Source: Larus michahellis
Lineage: Eukaryota; Chordata; Aves; Charadriiformes; Laridae
NCBI RefSeq assembly: GCF_964199755.1
Contig: NC_133899.1
Span: 30,731,446-30,795,445 of the forward strand
Reading direction: 5' to 3'
Length of the DNA: 64,000 bases
In this document: piece by piece, positions 49,783 to 62,695 of the stretch
How the letters are laid out: each line of letters opens with the position of its first letter
Position numbering within the stretch: the stretch's first letter is position 1
Translations under genes and position numbers: made by a program
Notes under the pieces: model-generated
The model's database searches: none
What the model saw: the letters and a program-made list of their open reading frames with translations, nothing else
What the model was told of the DNA's origin: nothing

Positions 49783-49813
49783 CCGCCCGCCCGCCCGCCC
49801 GCCCGCCCGCCCT
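49783..49813 (+). repeat. (CCCG)n tetranucleotide run in intron 1 of MTHFD1
   Basis: Seven to eight tandem GCCC/CCCG units start about 20 bp after the exon 1 donor, still within the CpG island. All-GC tetranucleotide runs are prone to slippage and assembly error. Confidence 0.85.
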
Positions 49814-52800
49814 TCCCGCCATGCGCCCAGAGCTGCCCTGGGCGGGGGTTTCTGCGGGCGGGGAGAGTCTGTGGGGAGCCCCGGGGGTTTTAACCTTCGG
49901 GATGGCTGCGAAGGAAAGGAAGGAAACCGGTGTGGCTGGTGGGCTGAGGGGTGCCCTGGGGGAGCCAGCCCGGCTGGCCGGGGGAGTGGGGCTGTAGCGA
50001 CCTTTGCCCTGTCTCGGCCCCTGGGACAAAACGGTTGGAAGACACCTTAAGGCTTTTTCAATGCTTTGTATTCAAAGCTTGCTTCTTTCTGGCTGAAAAC
50101 TGTGGTCGTTGTTAAATGAAGGTAGTATTAAAGATCTTAAGCAGGAAGTAAAGTGTGGTCACGGGTGCGTTGCCCCCCAGACACCCGGCGGTGCATGTGC
50201 TTGGTTCTTGTTGTCAGCATCCAGCATGAGCCCTGCAGAGCGGCCTGGGAGCGCTCGGCGCCTCTGCCCTGAGATTAGTGCCCGGGCAGGTGTGAAATAG
50301 CCAGCTGGCGTACGGTTCTGGTGTGTTTGTGCCGCGCTCTGGGGATGCTTCGCGAGCAGGAGTTGGGAACCAGTGCTTTAGGCATGGTCTCTGTGTTCAT
50401 ATTGTACAGGGATTGGTCATTCCTTTTTAAAGCAAGGTAAATTAATCCACGTTTTGGATAACATGAGGATGAATGTTCTCAGGTGTCTGGCCAAAGCTAT
50501 TTTCCTGAAGGAAAATTTTCCTGACTTTCTTGTGCTTTTCAGCTTTTACTTAGCTGGCCAGCCCTGAGTATAGGTGAGCCTGTGTTGTGTCTTCCAGTTG
50601 GCTTATTTTTCCTGCTGCCACTATACGTACACATCCAGTAAGAAAGCTAAATACGTTTCCATAATCCTAGAAAAATAGTGTTTAGCAAAGGGTAATGCTT
50701 CCGTTATTTCTGTGCAAAGTGGGTTTGGTTAGGTAGGTTTGTTGGGTACCTCCTGTCTATAACCAGGGAATTAGAACAGAAAATGTAAATTTGAAATGGT
50801 CTAAAGTAATCTCTGAAGAGTTGTTAGACCCAGTCTTAGGTATTGCGATGTAGAACACATCTACATCTAACTGACAGTGAAGCGTTTATGAAAAGTAGGC
50901 CTAAAATGTCTTGAATCTGAATATCCATGATGAAAGGCAGCTTGCATATTTTTTATGCAGTGATTTTGGGCCAGTACCACTGAGTATTGCAGTCTCAATC
51001 TTGTGTGCTTCCTTACACACATCATGTGCTCTATAGGAATGGGACTTAAGTAGTTTTGCTTTTTCCTCGTGTGGTACTTGAAGGAGTTATGAGGAAATGG
51101 GCTATTTGCCCTGCAGATACCTGTGCCTTTCTTCCAGAGGTTCTAGAGAAGTGCTGGTCCAGAGAATTCTCCTTTTCCAGAGTCCGTCCCCTGGCCAAGA
51201 GTCTGGCAGAAGCGATAGGCATGTGTTTTTTCTAGGAATTTTCAAATGAATTGTCTGTTTTAGAAAGGGTGTGTTTCTGACTACGTCAGCTGCAAAGTCT
51301 TTTCAGATAGTATCTTTTAAGGATCGTTTTTTGTTACTTTGTCCTTTAATCAGGAAAAGTGTTTGTTTGTAAGTCAGTCAAATATTAACAAATGGGGTGA
51401 ATCAATCAAATAGTGTTCTGTGTCTGTTTTAAATCAAAACTCCTAAGTATTGTGAACTTTGTTCTCCTACTACCAAGCACCCCTTCTGCAAAGGGATGTG
51501 AAAAAAAACAAACCCAAACCAAACCTAATTCAGTCATGTCAATTATTTAAACAAAAATCAGGTAGATAGTGACACTCTTATTTTTGTGAGACACTTGAAG
51601 AGAATAAATGCTTTGTGAGAGAGAGAACTTCCTTGTCCCTATAAATAAGGAAAACTCGATGAGGAGATAAAGTTAATTCACACCTAGAAAGTCTTGGAAG
51701 ACTCAGAAGAGGTACAATGGAAAATAGACATTTTCAGTGGCTTTGAATATTATCTGTGAGGATAGTAAGTGTGGTTATATTGTGCATGGGAAGGAGAACA
51801 GGGTGGCAGGCATCATCGTGTATGTAGGATTTTGATGTTCAAATTAAGGCTTCTCTCACTAAGGCTTCTTCTTTCAGTAGAAACAAACTCTTAGACCTAG
51901 ACAGTCTGTGGAAGATATTGAATATTGGATTGGTTTTGCATCAATTTGAACTGGCTAGTTGTCTCTGCGTGGCTTTCCTCTACTTCTCTAAGTGGCTGTT
52001 TAATAATTCAGCCTTAGATTTTGCTGCAAGTTAATTTTGTCTCATTGGGAAATGAGCTGCAAAAGATGAGTTATCACGTAGCAGTACAGTAAACAAATAC
52101 CTAGTAAGAGGCAGAGAAACAGTGCTTCAAGTATGCAGAATACAGAGGGAATAAAAAAAAAAATCAAAGGTATTCTCAACCTTTTTTCATTACTATTATT
52201 CCCTTATAATAAAAACACTCTGTTTCTGTATCTGAAAGAGATACTCAGAGCAAAACATTGTAGTGGCTTTTCTGTATAGCTTATGTCTGCTGCAGTGATC
52301 TGTGTGTTAATTTGTTACCACCTGAAGTAGTCCAGTTTTGAAAACTCCTGCCTTGGTTTGAATTGGTAGATAGCACCAGGAATGGAGCAACGTTCCTGGT
52401 CTGGACAAGTGGCTGATGAGTTGTGATGGCAGGGAGGACTCAACACCCCTTGCAGCCCGTAGGGATGTGTCAGGTAGTGCTTTGATTTTAAAGCACCATT
52501 AAAGTACTGGATATAGCGATGATTGGGCTAAACTTACAACTGGAGGTAACAGTGCAGTAAAGACAACTCTTCAGCTTTTTCAGACTGGGCCTCAAAAGTT
52601 TTTTGGAGTTCCTATTGAAACTCCAGCTAAATCTAGCCTGAACTGAAAAAAATCCCCTGTCTGTGAGATCTCATTTACGAGATCCTACCCAGAAATTTTT
52701 CAGGCGTGTACCGAAGGGTAACACACTGCAGATGTGCTAAATTAAAGTGAACTCTGTAATCTGGTACTGCCCAGTGCCGCTGAGCCAGCCCCAAATATGA

Positions 52801-52984
52801 GCAAGAAACCCTTGTGTAAGGTGCTGTACAGACACAGAATTTAAAAATGGGACCCTGTTCCAAAGATATTACAGGCTAGGAGAAAACACTGTCTGGTGGA
52901 CAACAGGGCCAAGGGGCTGTCTTCTGTGCACATCAGCACCAGGTTACGTGGAAAGGAGGAGTCCTAAGGGAGAGAATATGTAGG

Positions 52985-53720
52985 GGACTGGCTTGAGGAA
53001 GAATGGCTGGAAAGCTGCCTAGCAGAAAAGGACCTGGGGGTGCTGGTTGACAGCCAGCTGAATATGAGCCAGCCAGCAGCATGCCCAGGTGGCCAAGAAG
53101 GCCAATAGCATCCTGACCTGTATCAGGAATAGTGTGGTAAGCAGGACTAGGGAAGTGATTGTCTGCCTGTACTCGGCACTGGTGAGGCTGCACCTCAAAT
53201 ACTGTGTTCAGTTTTTGGTCCCTCGCTAAAAGAAAGGCATTGAGGCTCTGGAGTGTGTCCAGAGAAGGGCAATGAAGCTGGTGAGGGGTCTGGAGAACAA
53301 GCCTTATGAGGAGCAGCTGAGGCAGCTGGGGTTGTTTAGCCTGGAGAAAAGGCGGCTCAGGGGATACCTTGTTTGTCACTCTCTACAGCTACCTGAAAGG
53401 AGGTTGTAGAGAGGTAGGGGTTGGTATCTTCTCCCAAGTAACAAGTGATAGGACAAGAAGAAACAGCCTCAAGTTATGCCAGGGGATGTTTAGGATGGAT
53501 ATTAGGAACAATTTCTTCACTGAAAAGGTTATTAAGCATTGGAACATGCTGCCCAGAGAAGCAGTTGAGTGACAATCCCTGGAGGTATTTAAAAGATTGG
53601 TAGACATGGTGCTTAGGGACATGGCGTAGTGGTGGTTTTGGCAGTGTTAGGTTGATGGTTGGACTCAATGATCTTAAAAGGTCCCTTCCAACCTAGGCAA
53701 TTCTGTGATTCTATGACTGC
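52985..53720 (+). mobile_element. CR1 LINE in MTHFD1 intron 1, sense
   Basis: It starts near the [20 protein letters not shown] block of ORF2. The blocks [35 protein letters not shown] and [20 protein letters not shown] follow across several frameshifts and stops. The 3' UTR has GGACTCAATGATCTTAAAAG and the tail CAATTCTGTGATTCTATGA. It lies in the same orientation as MTHFD1. Boundaries are approximate at the 5' side. Confidence 0.88.
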
Positions 53721-56700
53721 CATGTCCCCTTTGTGGAAAGAAGAAAATCATGATATTGCTGTTTGTGCAGACAGACCATTGTAGTTATGGCCTAGATTAT
53801 GGTCTGCTTTGCTTGCAGCCCCACAAATGTGGATTGAGTCCTTATCCGTTTCTCTTACCTTGTCCTCTGATTAAATCACTTGATAGTTGGGTGTCGTACA
53901 TGGTATCTGTTTTGAGATGCAGACCTGATTGGTGTGATTGATGTTGCAGCATAGGAAGCCGGTTGTAACAGTTCATGGTATTGTAACTCATATTTGCAGC
54001 AAACTCTTATGTGTAAGTTTTAAAGACTCAGCTTTATGTGAAGCTTAAACTCTGTCATTCTGTTGGCAGCCAGCCACATTTGAGAAGTTCCTTAAATGCT
54101 ACCTCTCCCATCCTCTACAGGTGATTGCTTCTTCAGCTCAGCCATTTTGTGTCCCTCCTTGGATTAATGTTCTGGACATGATGAAACAACATCTGAAAAA
54201 GAAAAAGCACTGTCATATATTTATCTGTCCTGAAGAGTGCTCATGCAAGTATTTGAGCTGACACAACCAAAAGAATGGTTAAAAACCTTGTGAGTGTGGA
54301 AGTGGTAGAAAGTAACAGGCAGTTTTCCTAGGAGATAATGACAGTGTGCCAGGATCCTGCAGTGGTGGAGCATGAGACAAAGAAGGCAGGAAGGAGACTT
54401 GTGAACTCCTTCCAGCTCTGTTGTCTAAATGGTGTCTTCCCTCAACTGAAGACACCTGTTGAATTACCAGCAGCGTTCAGATAGATTTTCCCAAGGTATT
54501 TCCCATCCCAATGCGACTGGGGCAGCCAGCCTGTGATTCTCCATAGGAGAGACTCCTCTCTGTCTCTTCTTTGGGGTACCAGTAGGATATTTTGTGGCGT
54601 GCTTGCTTGTAGCTGCTTCACAGTATTTGAAGACAATGCAGTTGTCCTGCTAGCAAGGTCATGGTGCCATGGTGGTTTGGAAAAGGGGAAGCTTGTCTCT
54701 CCACACTGCAGTTGTTTGTTTGTCATGTGGGCAACAGAAAGTAAGCAGTGTCAGGGCTGCGGGCTCTAAGGAGGAATGGCTATAGGGACAACAGCTCTGA
54801 CCAGGCTGGTGCAAGACCGGCAGAGGACCATCAGCCTTAATACAGCCATTTCTGGCAGGATGTAGTGAGAGCATTTCTGATGCATGTGTCTGAAAACCTT
54901 TGGGGAATCTGTGATCCAGGCAGTAAGGCCAAACCCTCTTCTTTGGGGGGCAGGTCTCTTCTGGAGCGTCACTGTCTCTGAGGAGATACTTGCCAGGTTG
55001 TATGTTCGGCATTATTCACATGGACCCTGGACCCTCTTACTCACGGAAGGGACAGAAACACAGCCTGGTGTCATCTTCAGTATGGTGATGTGTATGCTTG
55101 CCACCCAAACCATTGCGTGTACGTAATCCCATAGCAGGATGTGTGTGTGGGGGTGTCTGCCTGAGGAAGCACGGACATGGGAGCTGTGCTTCTCTTGCCA
55201 TTTACAGTAGAGCTGGAGGAGTGTGGTTTGTCCTTCGCTGTTCTGGAAAATTCACTTAATGAATTGAAATTCAGCTCACTGTTGCAGTCTAGAGAAAGAA
55301 AAGCTAATAAGTTCTTTAATCTTTGGAGATGCCTTTGGCTCTGTATGCTTAGAGACATGTGCTGTCCTTAACCTGTGTGGACCCTGGACCCTTGTTTGAA
55401 GTGTGAGTTTGTTTGTGGAAGAGCATGTGGGCACAGGAGGGGTCTTAGCGTCAGAGGGAAGGCTTTTGGAGAAGCACCTATGTACAACTGCAAATTTATG
55501 TTTGAAGACTTAAAAGCATTTTCATACAGCTAGTAAAAATGCTGTTCATGTATCAATATGAACTTCTATCTTTGTGAAGACCTGAAGTCCACAATACAAT
55601 TTTGTAAACTGTATCACTAAATAGCTGCTGGCTTGTAAAGATTATTTTCTAATGTATTTGTAAGTCTGCAGAGTTAAAACAAGGGATTTTTTTTTTTTTC
55701 TTAATTTTCCTCTCAAACCTTTGCACCTATGGCTTTTGTGGTAACTAGAGAACAGTGGTACTTAACACTAGGTGGCAGTCTAACAAGTGATTTCTTGATT
55801 CAAGGCTGCTAAGGCAAACCAGCGCTGGCAGCACCACTTTGTGTGCATATTACCTTTCTTTTGTAGCTGAAGGGGAAGTGAGCTAGTGACCAATTCCAGA
55901 AAATGACAGAAATATAACGTGTGAACAGTCATGGCTGCTGGAGGTGAAAGCGTGCCACAGCCTTGCCTCTCAGAGGACAGAAGAAAACTAGACCCTCGTG
56001 TGGGCTTATTTCTCCTCCACTGAGAAGACTGCATTAAAAGTAAAACCCAGACATGGGTCCCTTTCCTGTTGACTGTCCCTATGAGGGCTTTATTGGGTCA
56101 TAAATTATGATATATTTCACATTTGTTTGCATTTCTTTTTGTTTGCAGGCCACAAACCAGTGCTGTGCCTTCCTTAGTGGAGCACCAGAGGCTGTTCTCA
56201 GAGCTAGCTCCCTCGCAGAGCTTGTCCACAGCACACGCAGTGGGTTTCTGACACTTCTTGAGCTTGCTGCCTTGTTGTTAGTGGCGGCTTGTGAGCTCAG
56301 GCCCTGTTTGTCTGCAGCTATAGATTTGGTACTTTCTCTAGAGGCTCACAGCTGGAGTGTAGGGAGAGGCAATTGGTGATTTTGCTACCCAGAAGATGAA
56401 CTTTTGTCACTCCAGCATGAAGAATTGCTAGGACAAGGCTTGCTATGACACTGTTTTTTGAACTTATCAGCCAGTCTTAGTGTCAAGTCTTTTACAGAGG
56501 TGATAGCTAAAGGAAGCCTGGGAACTACTATTTAAGTAAGGTTTGAAAACAACCTCTTTTACCAAAGCTTAAGAGACTTTGAACAGCTTGGCCAGACACA
56601 AACACCTGTAAATACTCTGAACCCACTCCTCAGGTGCAGCGGAACTCTGACTGTGTGATTCGGGATGCAGCAGAAGAGGTGCATGATTTGGGACAGAGCA

Positions 56701-58524
56701 GGAGGCTGTGTGATTCCCCCAAGATGGGACTTAGGACAGCCTCAAGGCTGCTTCTGGCTGGACCAGCTGCAACCATCCCCTGGGATCAGTGCTGCTGGGT
56801 TGCAGCAGAGCCATGCGAGGCTCCCATTTCCCTTCTTGCCTCTGGCATTTCTGATTTGGAGCTCATAGTTGCTGGGTAGAGTTGGCTTCACTGACTATCT
56901 GTCATGCTGGAATTTCCCTATATGGCATGAATCGCAGCTTCCCAGCTGTCATCAGCTACTTACTCTGTCCCCATACCCTTGCTGTTCACATTTTCAATGA
57001 GCTGGCACCAACAGCACCTCCTCCAGTCTGGGAAGTCTAGTTCCACTTGAAGTCGCAGACCTTGTGATACTGATTTGAAGGTAGATGAGCACAAAAAGAC
57101 CATCTGTGTTTTAAACGGTAGGGTGTTTGGAGCAGGGGAGATTCGCAAAGTGTGATGGTAGCACCTTTTCATCTCTTTGATAATAGTGGGTGGGACGTGG
57201 GCTGGAGATCATGTGGAGGAGGACAGACCTGTCAAGCCTCTAGTGTCCTTTGAGGTTTACTTATCTGGCTTTTGCCTCTCAGTGAGTATCTCCTACGTTT
57301 GCAGTGAAGGGCCACAGCCTCCTTCCAGCGCCTTGAGCCCATCAGTTGGGCACAACTGATTAGCTCTGTCTGAATCCCAACAGCCTTTGTGAAGAGACAG
57401 AGCAGTAGTGCTGGCCTCCGCACCCAGGCTTTTGTCAGAATTTCAAATTCGAAAGAGCATATTGGGCCTGGCACCGGGACCTCTTCCCCATTACCTTCCC
57501 TGGTGAAGGGTCATGCACGTGGGGCCAAACAGTGGTTGAGAGAGCAGTGCAAGGCTGGGGAGGGTGGTGACAGTGGCTTTTGAGCTGTCTGCGGCTAATT
57601 TATCAGTGATGGTACCCATTATCTCTAAAACGTTACATAGTAAACTGGGTATGAGTTGACATCTGAGCTAGATTAACTAATCAGTGAATCCTCTCATGCT
57701 TCCATTTCAAAGTTGTGTTTTAATAATTGTATCCTTAAACTTGTTGAAGAGTTGAAATTCGCTGAAGAGTTGACCTGAGCGGTGTACCAGGGTTTAGCAG
57801 ATTTTCCTTGCTTGCTTCACCTCTATTCACCTCCCATGGGAAAATCTTTGCCTTGTTTGGAAGCCCTCAGGCTGGGGGCATCTTCTCACGTGTGTGTTGG
57901 CAAGCACAGAAGCAGACTGGAGGTAGAAAGGTGGGTGTAGGACTGCTGTCTACTCAGCCTGGGTTAGACCAAGCAGGCAGGACATAGAGACACATAGTAT
58001 TGACCAACTGTAGAAGAGGTGTATCTTTGGGTACCTCCTGTTTGTTTAGCTATTTTCCAGAGTTTTGCTATTGTAGGTTCATTATCCTTTACCAAGACAG
58101 CATGTGTGACAGTGTTGACCGGTGCCTGTGGAAGACAGGTAGATTTTGTATGGTCTATGTGGAAAGAGGATTTGCTTTTGAGTAGGGAGTTTGAAATCCC
58201 AAGAATTCCCATGCCAAATTTTGTACCTTTTTTCTTTTTTCACTCTTGTATCCTATGAGACTGTGAAGAGGAGGGTGAAGAAGCACAATGTGGACTTTCA
58301 AAAAAAAAAAATTAAAAAAATTAAAATAAGTTTGAATGAAACTTCCGAAGTGTCTTAATGATTTATGGACATAAATCTTATTTGGAGATTGCTGGGACTT
58401 GTGAACTCAAGGCCTAAGTACATGTTTGCTAGTCTGCCCATCTACTCCTGACTTATCACTGTATGAGAATTCAGTCCCTCGGTTAACTTCTACCTTGTTT
58501 GTTTCTTTGTTTTTCCCTCTTCAG

Positions 58525-58609
58525 ACAAGTGAGAGAAAGACTAAAGCAGCAAGTTGCTGAGATGAAAGAGAAATTTCCAGGCTTCAGACCAGGACTTGCA
58601 ATTTTGCAG
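58525..58609 (+). CDS. MTHFD1: MTHFD1 coding exon 2 (residues 14-42)
   Basis: The acceptor is TTTTTCCCTCTTCAG|A and the donor CAG|GTATTG. The 85-nt exon completes Ala14 and encodes QVRERLKQQVAEMKEKFPGF followed by RPGLAILQ. This is the first helix and first strand of the dehydrogenase/cyclohydrolase fold; the PGLAIL(Q)VG motif spans the junction to exon 3. It is separated from exon 1 by an 8.8-kb intron that carries a CR1 copy. Confidence 0.97.
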
Positions 58610-60807
58610 GTATTGTTTTCTTTAGTGACAACTGCAGAAAATCTGGGTTGCTTTGCTATGGTAAGTGCACAGCTGATGAGCTCCATCGAAGCTGCCTTGC
58701 AATGGTAACATTTTATAAGGAACAGAAGAGCAGAGTTCCCTGTGATGGTAACACGGTTCTGTGATGATGTCTTTTCTCCAAGTGCTGGGTCCCTGAAACA
58801 TTTGGGTGGTTTTGGATTGGTTTATTTTTTTTCTTTCATCAGACCCATGCAGTTCTCTAAGCATTATGTTTGTGAAATGGTGAAAGCAGGCTTCTTGCCT
58901 ATTAAGAGGAAGCAGTGCTTGTAAAGTCTATTCCAAGTCTATGTATTTGTGTGAACTCCAAAGCCTGTCAGCTTTCGGAGATGTGTTTGTTCCAGAAATC
59001 TTTGAAATGGAGTGTTTATTAAGGAATTTGGCCTGCTGTTAAGTCAGAACATGGAGAGAGAAAGGGGATGAGGGGAAGAAACCCACAACCAAAACCACCT
59101 TTGGCCAAGGAGAGTTTGAGTGCAGGGGATGGAACAAAATCCCATTGCTGAATGTTATGTCTGTCAGAAGTGTGAATAAGTGCTAGTGTCTAGAGGTTTG
59201 GGCTATGTTTGGCAGAATTAAGGTGATTTTTTTTTTTCTTGCAGCTGTAAAATATGGAAACTCTTTGTGCTTAGATCAGAAGGTGACTAGCAGTAGCAAG
59301 TGTCATGTAACAGGAAGGAGCTGTGTGGCCACAAAGAACTGATGGACGGTAAATGGCTGCTTAGAGAAGTAGTTTCTGTCCTTATTCAGTATTTTGGGCT
59401 CAGATGTCTTCAGGTGTTCAGAAGAAAGGAGGAAGGTCTTTTATTTAAAATTTAGTAAGTGATGCTTTGATGGAAGTTGCTGAACTGCTGACCTTGTAAA
59501 CTGTCTTCAAAAATTGATGTCTTGTAGTGTTGCTGGATTTTTTTCTTGGTTGGCCTGTGTTCCATCAATCCTGGATTGACACAGAGTCCTTTATGACCTA
59601 TTTGCTCTTTGGCTTTCTGACAATTTTGTAAGCTACCAAACAGTCTGGGCTTGGAGTTCCGTCTCCTAATACTGATATTCTTAGCTGTCCATTTTTCAAT
59701 TAATCTAATTTCAATTAAATTATCTGTTTCTGATATATAGCACCCCACGTGATATGTGCTGTTTTCTTAGGAGGTATCTGGTGTCCTCTGAGCTCAAAGA
59801 ATAACTCAGTTAATCTTTATTTTTTGTCCTGTAGTCAGGAATGTCCTCTTTTGCACAATATATGTGGTCTGTTTGCTGACATCTCCTGATGCCTGCTCTC
59901 TTTCCTCTTTTCTGTCCTGTATGAAGCGTACCTTTTCCTAAACCCAGTAGTCTTTAAAGGGGTCTTTAAAGACAGACCCTTTATCAGCCTCTAGGGAAGA
60001 GGAACCAGTGTATGCGGGCTGATCAGGTAATGCAGACGCCCCTGCAGCTTGTAATCTGTGGGAGAACCAGGGATAGCTACCAAGTGCCGGGGAATGGCAA
60101 GCTTGCTTATCCGCTTTTCCTTATTTGTCCTTCATTTTCTTACGGTTACAAGGAGTGTCACCTTTAACAAAACATACTGGATGTTGCAAACAGTCTTCTG
60201 AAATGCAGTTGTACTGTAATCACCCAATGCTGCCAAAAACTTACAGGCATTTGTTCCACTTGCTGCTCTCGCTCTGTGCATCGCTTTGTTCTTGTTTTGT
60301 TGGTTTTTCTCCGTCAGGAAAATTTTCAAGGTACAGAACAGCCACGGAAGAAATCTCTCCATCAAGGCACACGTATGTGCATAAAGTTAAGGTTCCTGGG
60401 TGTCAAAGAGGCCCAGCTTTTCTGAAAGCCTTAATCAGATAATTGGATGTTATCAGCACCTGCTGATCATGTTAATTAGCTAGAGATTTAACTTTCTCAG
60501 ATGAGATGGCAGGCAGTATTTTTTCCTTTGGAGAGCACTGTGTTTCTAAGGTTTTTCAACAGGTGTAAATAGCGGTCATGCAGGAGATAAGACAACTTGT
60601 CTTTAGCTGCCTTTTACTTGAAACAACGCTTCTCTGTTAGCTCCAGATACTTACAGCCTCTAGCAGTGTGTTTTACAGTTATTCAAGAATACCTCTGTCT
60701 CCTTGGTGTAGCTCAAAGGAAGCCAAGGAAGCTAAGGGTTAAGCCCATCTCAACTTCTGACTGGGTCTTTGTTGTGGAGTGTGACTCAACTGTCTTTTCA
60801 TCCTTAG
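58610..60807 (+). other. MTHFD1: MTHFD1 intron 2
   Basis: A 2.2-kb GT-AG intron. It contains a perfect 12-bp palindrome, GTCTTTAAAGAC (59962-59973), next to another copy of TCTTTAAAG. No genes or recognisable transposons were seen. Confidence 0.9.
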
Positions 60808-60867
60808 GTTGGAAATCGGGATGATTCGAACCTCTACATTAATATGAAGCTGAAGGCTGCTGCTGAG
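60808..60867 (+). CDS. MTHFD1: MTHFD1 coding exon 3 (residues 43-62, catalytic Tyr52/Lys56)
   Basis: This 60-nt exon (phase 0 to 0) encodes VGNRDDSNLYINMKLKAAAE. The YxxxK signature of the dehydrogenase/cyclohydrolase family is present as Tyr52 and Lys56; in the human enzyme Lys56 is the key catalytic residue for both activities. The acceptor is TCATCCTTAG and the donor GAG|GTAATG. Confidence 0.97.
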
Positions 60868-61583
60868 GTAATGCCCAAGCTCTTAATATTTCTTTCTACC
60901 CTCCTATAGTAGGTCAAATCTGAATATGAAAAAAAACAAATGCAAATCAAATAGTTTGTCTAAGCTCTGACCATATTGAAGAAACCAATGTTGGCCTGGA
61001 TTCCTTGTTATAAGGAAGTAGTACAGGTGTGTAACCTGACATTTGCCAAGTGGGGTACTCCGGGAACAACGGTGTGTGTTTGTGCCACTTTTTGTGTGAG
61101 CATCTCCTAGATTACATCTCTGAATGCTGCTGCTCTGTCTTTCCTGACCTGTGGCCGTGCACTTGTCTTCCCTGAATGTCTTGCACCTGCAGTTGTCTTG
61201 CATCTGTCACTGAGTGCTACATTACATGCTACAGCAGGGCTGGGAGCGTAGGTGAGTTCCTGTTTCCCTAGGTGATAGCTGATATCTTCTCTGCTGGCAT
61301 TTCAAGGCAGTATGCTGTCAAGCCAAGATGACGTTGTTCATGTCAAAAGCTGAATAGGACAGTTGAAGCATGGACCAATCTAAGTAGGCAAAGCACTAAT
61401 CTTTCTTCTTCTCTGTCATTGATGGTATTTCCAAATAATAGGACCGTAGCCACAGGAACAGGAGATAGACCTGCGAAATGTGACAGAATGTAGCTGTGGC
61501 TGGGCTGGACTGGGAGAATAGCTGGATCAATCTTGGATGTCAATTCAGAAATCAGATAATTTTGTTGTTGTTCTCATCTGCAG
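60868..61583 (+). other. MTHFD1: MTHFD1 intron 3
   Basis: A 0.7-kb GT-AG intron between exons 3 and 4, with nothing else recognised in it. Confidence 0.9.
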
Positions 61584-61637
61584 ATTGGGATCAGTGCCAA
61601 TCACATAAAACTGCCAAACACAGCAACAGAAGCTGAC
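61584..61637 (+). CDS. MTHFD1: MTHFD1 coding exon 4 (residues 63-80)
   Basis: This 54-nt exon (phase 0 to 0) encodes IGISANHIKLPNTATEAD. The acceptor TTCTCATCTGCAG and donor GAC|GTAAGT are near consensus. The segment corresponds to the strand and loop after the catalytic helix (human IGIKATHIKLPRTTTESE). Confidence 0.97.
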
Positions 61638-62005
61638 GTAAGTAATACAGCCAATAGTTAATAAATACATAATTTTGGGTTTGAGCTTGAGAGATGAACT
61701 TACATTGGCCCTCTAATTTTATAAAAAAAGACTGCTTGCACATAGGATATTAACTCATGAAAAGAGAGCTGTAACCTGCTGGAATTTTTTTATTTTTGAA
61801 AGAAAACTAAACACTACAATGTAAAATTTAGAAACTTAAACAGGTATTTTTCTAAAAATAAAAATTTGAGTCACTTACATTCTTAAGTGGAAAAACTAAA
61901 CATATTGTGTGTGTCTGTTAATCCAGATAGGATTGTGCTTTTTCCTTTGCATCAGTCATATTTCTGTTTATCACCCATTAGGGTTTTGGTCTTTACTTGT
62001 TGTAG
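61638..62005 (+). other. MTHFD1: MTHFD1 intron 4
   Basis: A 368-bp AT-rich GT-AG intron with nothing else recognised. Confidence 0.9.
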
Positions 62006-62142
62006 GTCCTCAAGTGCATTGCCTCTTTGAATGGAGACCCTGCTGTTCATGGCTTTATCGTGCAGCTGCCGCTTGACTCTGATAAACCCATCAATACAGA
62101 AAAAATAACCAATGCTGTTGCACCTGAGAAGGATGTAGATGG
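62006..62142 (+). CDS. MTHFD1: MTHFD1 coding exon 5 (residues 81-126, Gln100/Asp125)
   Basis: The exon runs from TTGTTGTAG|GTC to GG|GTAAAC (137 nt, phase 0 to 2). It encodes [20 protein letters not shown] followed by [10 protein letters not shown] and the APEKDVDG motif. Gln100 (VQLPLD) and Asp125 (KDVDG) line the folate site in the human structure, and both are intact. The Gly126 codon is split with exon 6. Confidence 0.97.
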
Positions 62143-62262
62143 GTAAACTGACTTCACCCCTGGAAAGCATGACAGCTACTCCAGAAAGAAACTTTTTTTT
62201 TCTTTTGAAAGGTGATCATGGGGTTGGGAATCTTACTTGGCCTTTATTCTTTCAAAATACAG

Positions 62263-62363
62263 CTTAAGTAGCATCAATGCTGGGAAGCTCTCTAGAGGGG
62301 ACCTTGGAGACTGCTTTATCCCCTGTACGCCAAAAGGATGCATGGAACTTATCAGGCAGACAG
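62263..62363 (+). CDS. MTHFD1: MTHFD1 coding exon 6 (residues 126-160)
   Basis: The acceptor is ACAG|C and the donor G|GTAAGG (101 nt). Reading C to complete Gly126, it encodes [20 protein letters not shown], then [13 protein letters not shown] and the first base of Gly160. The CTPKG turn starts the NAD(P)-binding half. The intron before it is only 120 bp. Confidence 0.97.
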
Positions 62364-62695
62364 GTAAGGAGGTTTTCATCCATTATTCATAAATGCAAGT
62401 CTTCAATAAGAGGAGAAATTATGCACTTTGCAAGGCTATACTTCGCATTGAAACTTTAGTTGAGATGCCACGCTTCAACTCTGCCTTTTCAGATAGGAAA
62501 AGAGTGAGTTTTAAAATGGTCCTTCCTCCCTCTCAACTCCAATTCCCTATTGCACACAACCCAGAAGAAAAATAGTATCCTGAAGTACCAGAGCCAGATG
62601 TAAACTGACCAAAAGACTCCAGAGCCGTTTGAGTTAGTTTGCACTAAAGTGCACAATGACCTATTTTTACTTTCTCCTAACTTTCTGTGGTGCAG
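62364..62695 (+). other. MTHFD1: MTHFD1 intron 6
   Basis: A 332-bp GT-AG intron with nothing else recognised. Confidence 0.9.

Larger units (their letters stand above)
49240..49990 (+). promoter_or_regulatory. MTHFD1: CpG-island promoter and first exon of MTHFD1
   Basis: GC content and CpG density rise sharply at about 49.24 kb and fall back to background by about 50.0 kb, in an otherwise AT-rich, CpG-poor window. The island encloses the MTHFD1 start codon and first donor. There is no obvious TATA box close to the ATG. It carries a GC box, a CACGTG E-box, a YY1-like site, a GAG trinucleotide run and a CCCG run, as expected for a housekeeping promoter with dispersed initiation. Long open frames on both strands here come from GC richness and are not genes. 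The transcription start cannot be placed from sequence alone. Confidence 0.85.
49764..58524 (+). other. MTHFD1: MTHFD1 intron 1
   Basis: This 8.8-kb intron has a GT donor inside the CpG island and a TTCAG acceptor. It holds the CCCG run, one sense CR1 copy (about 52.99-53.72 kb), short poly-T (55687-55699) and an A-rich patch (about 58301-58325). No other coding exon was seen. Confidence 0.9.

Noticed and set aside
49149..49997. 282-codon + strand open frame and several overlapping frames on both strands
   Set aside because: They lie in the CpG island, where stops are rare. The peptides are Arg/Pro/Gly rich without motifs. The real coding sequence here is only the 41-nt MTHFD1 exon 1.
56634..56879. 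81-codon + strand frame in MTHFD1 intron 1
   Set aside because: It is a short local GC-richer stretch with imperfect internal repeats and no splice or homology evidence.
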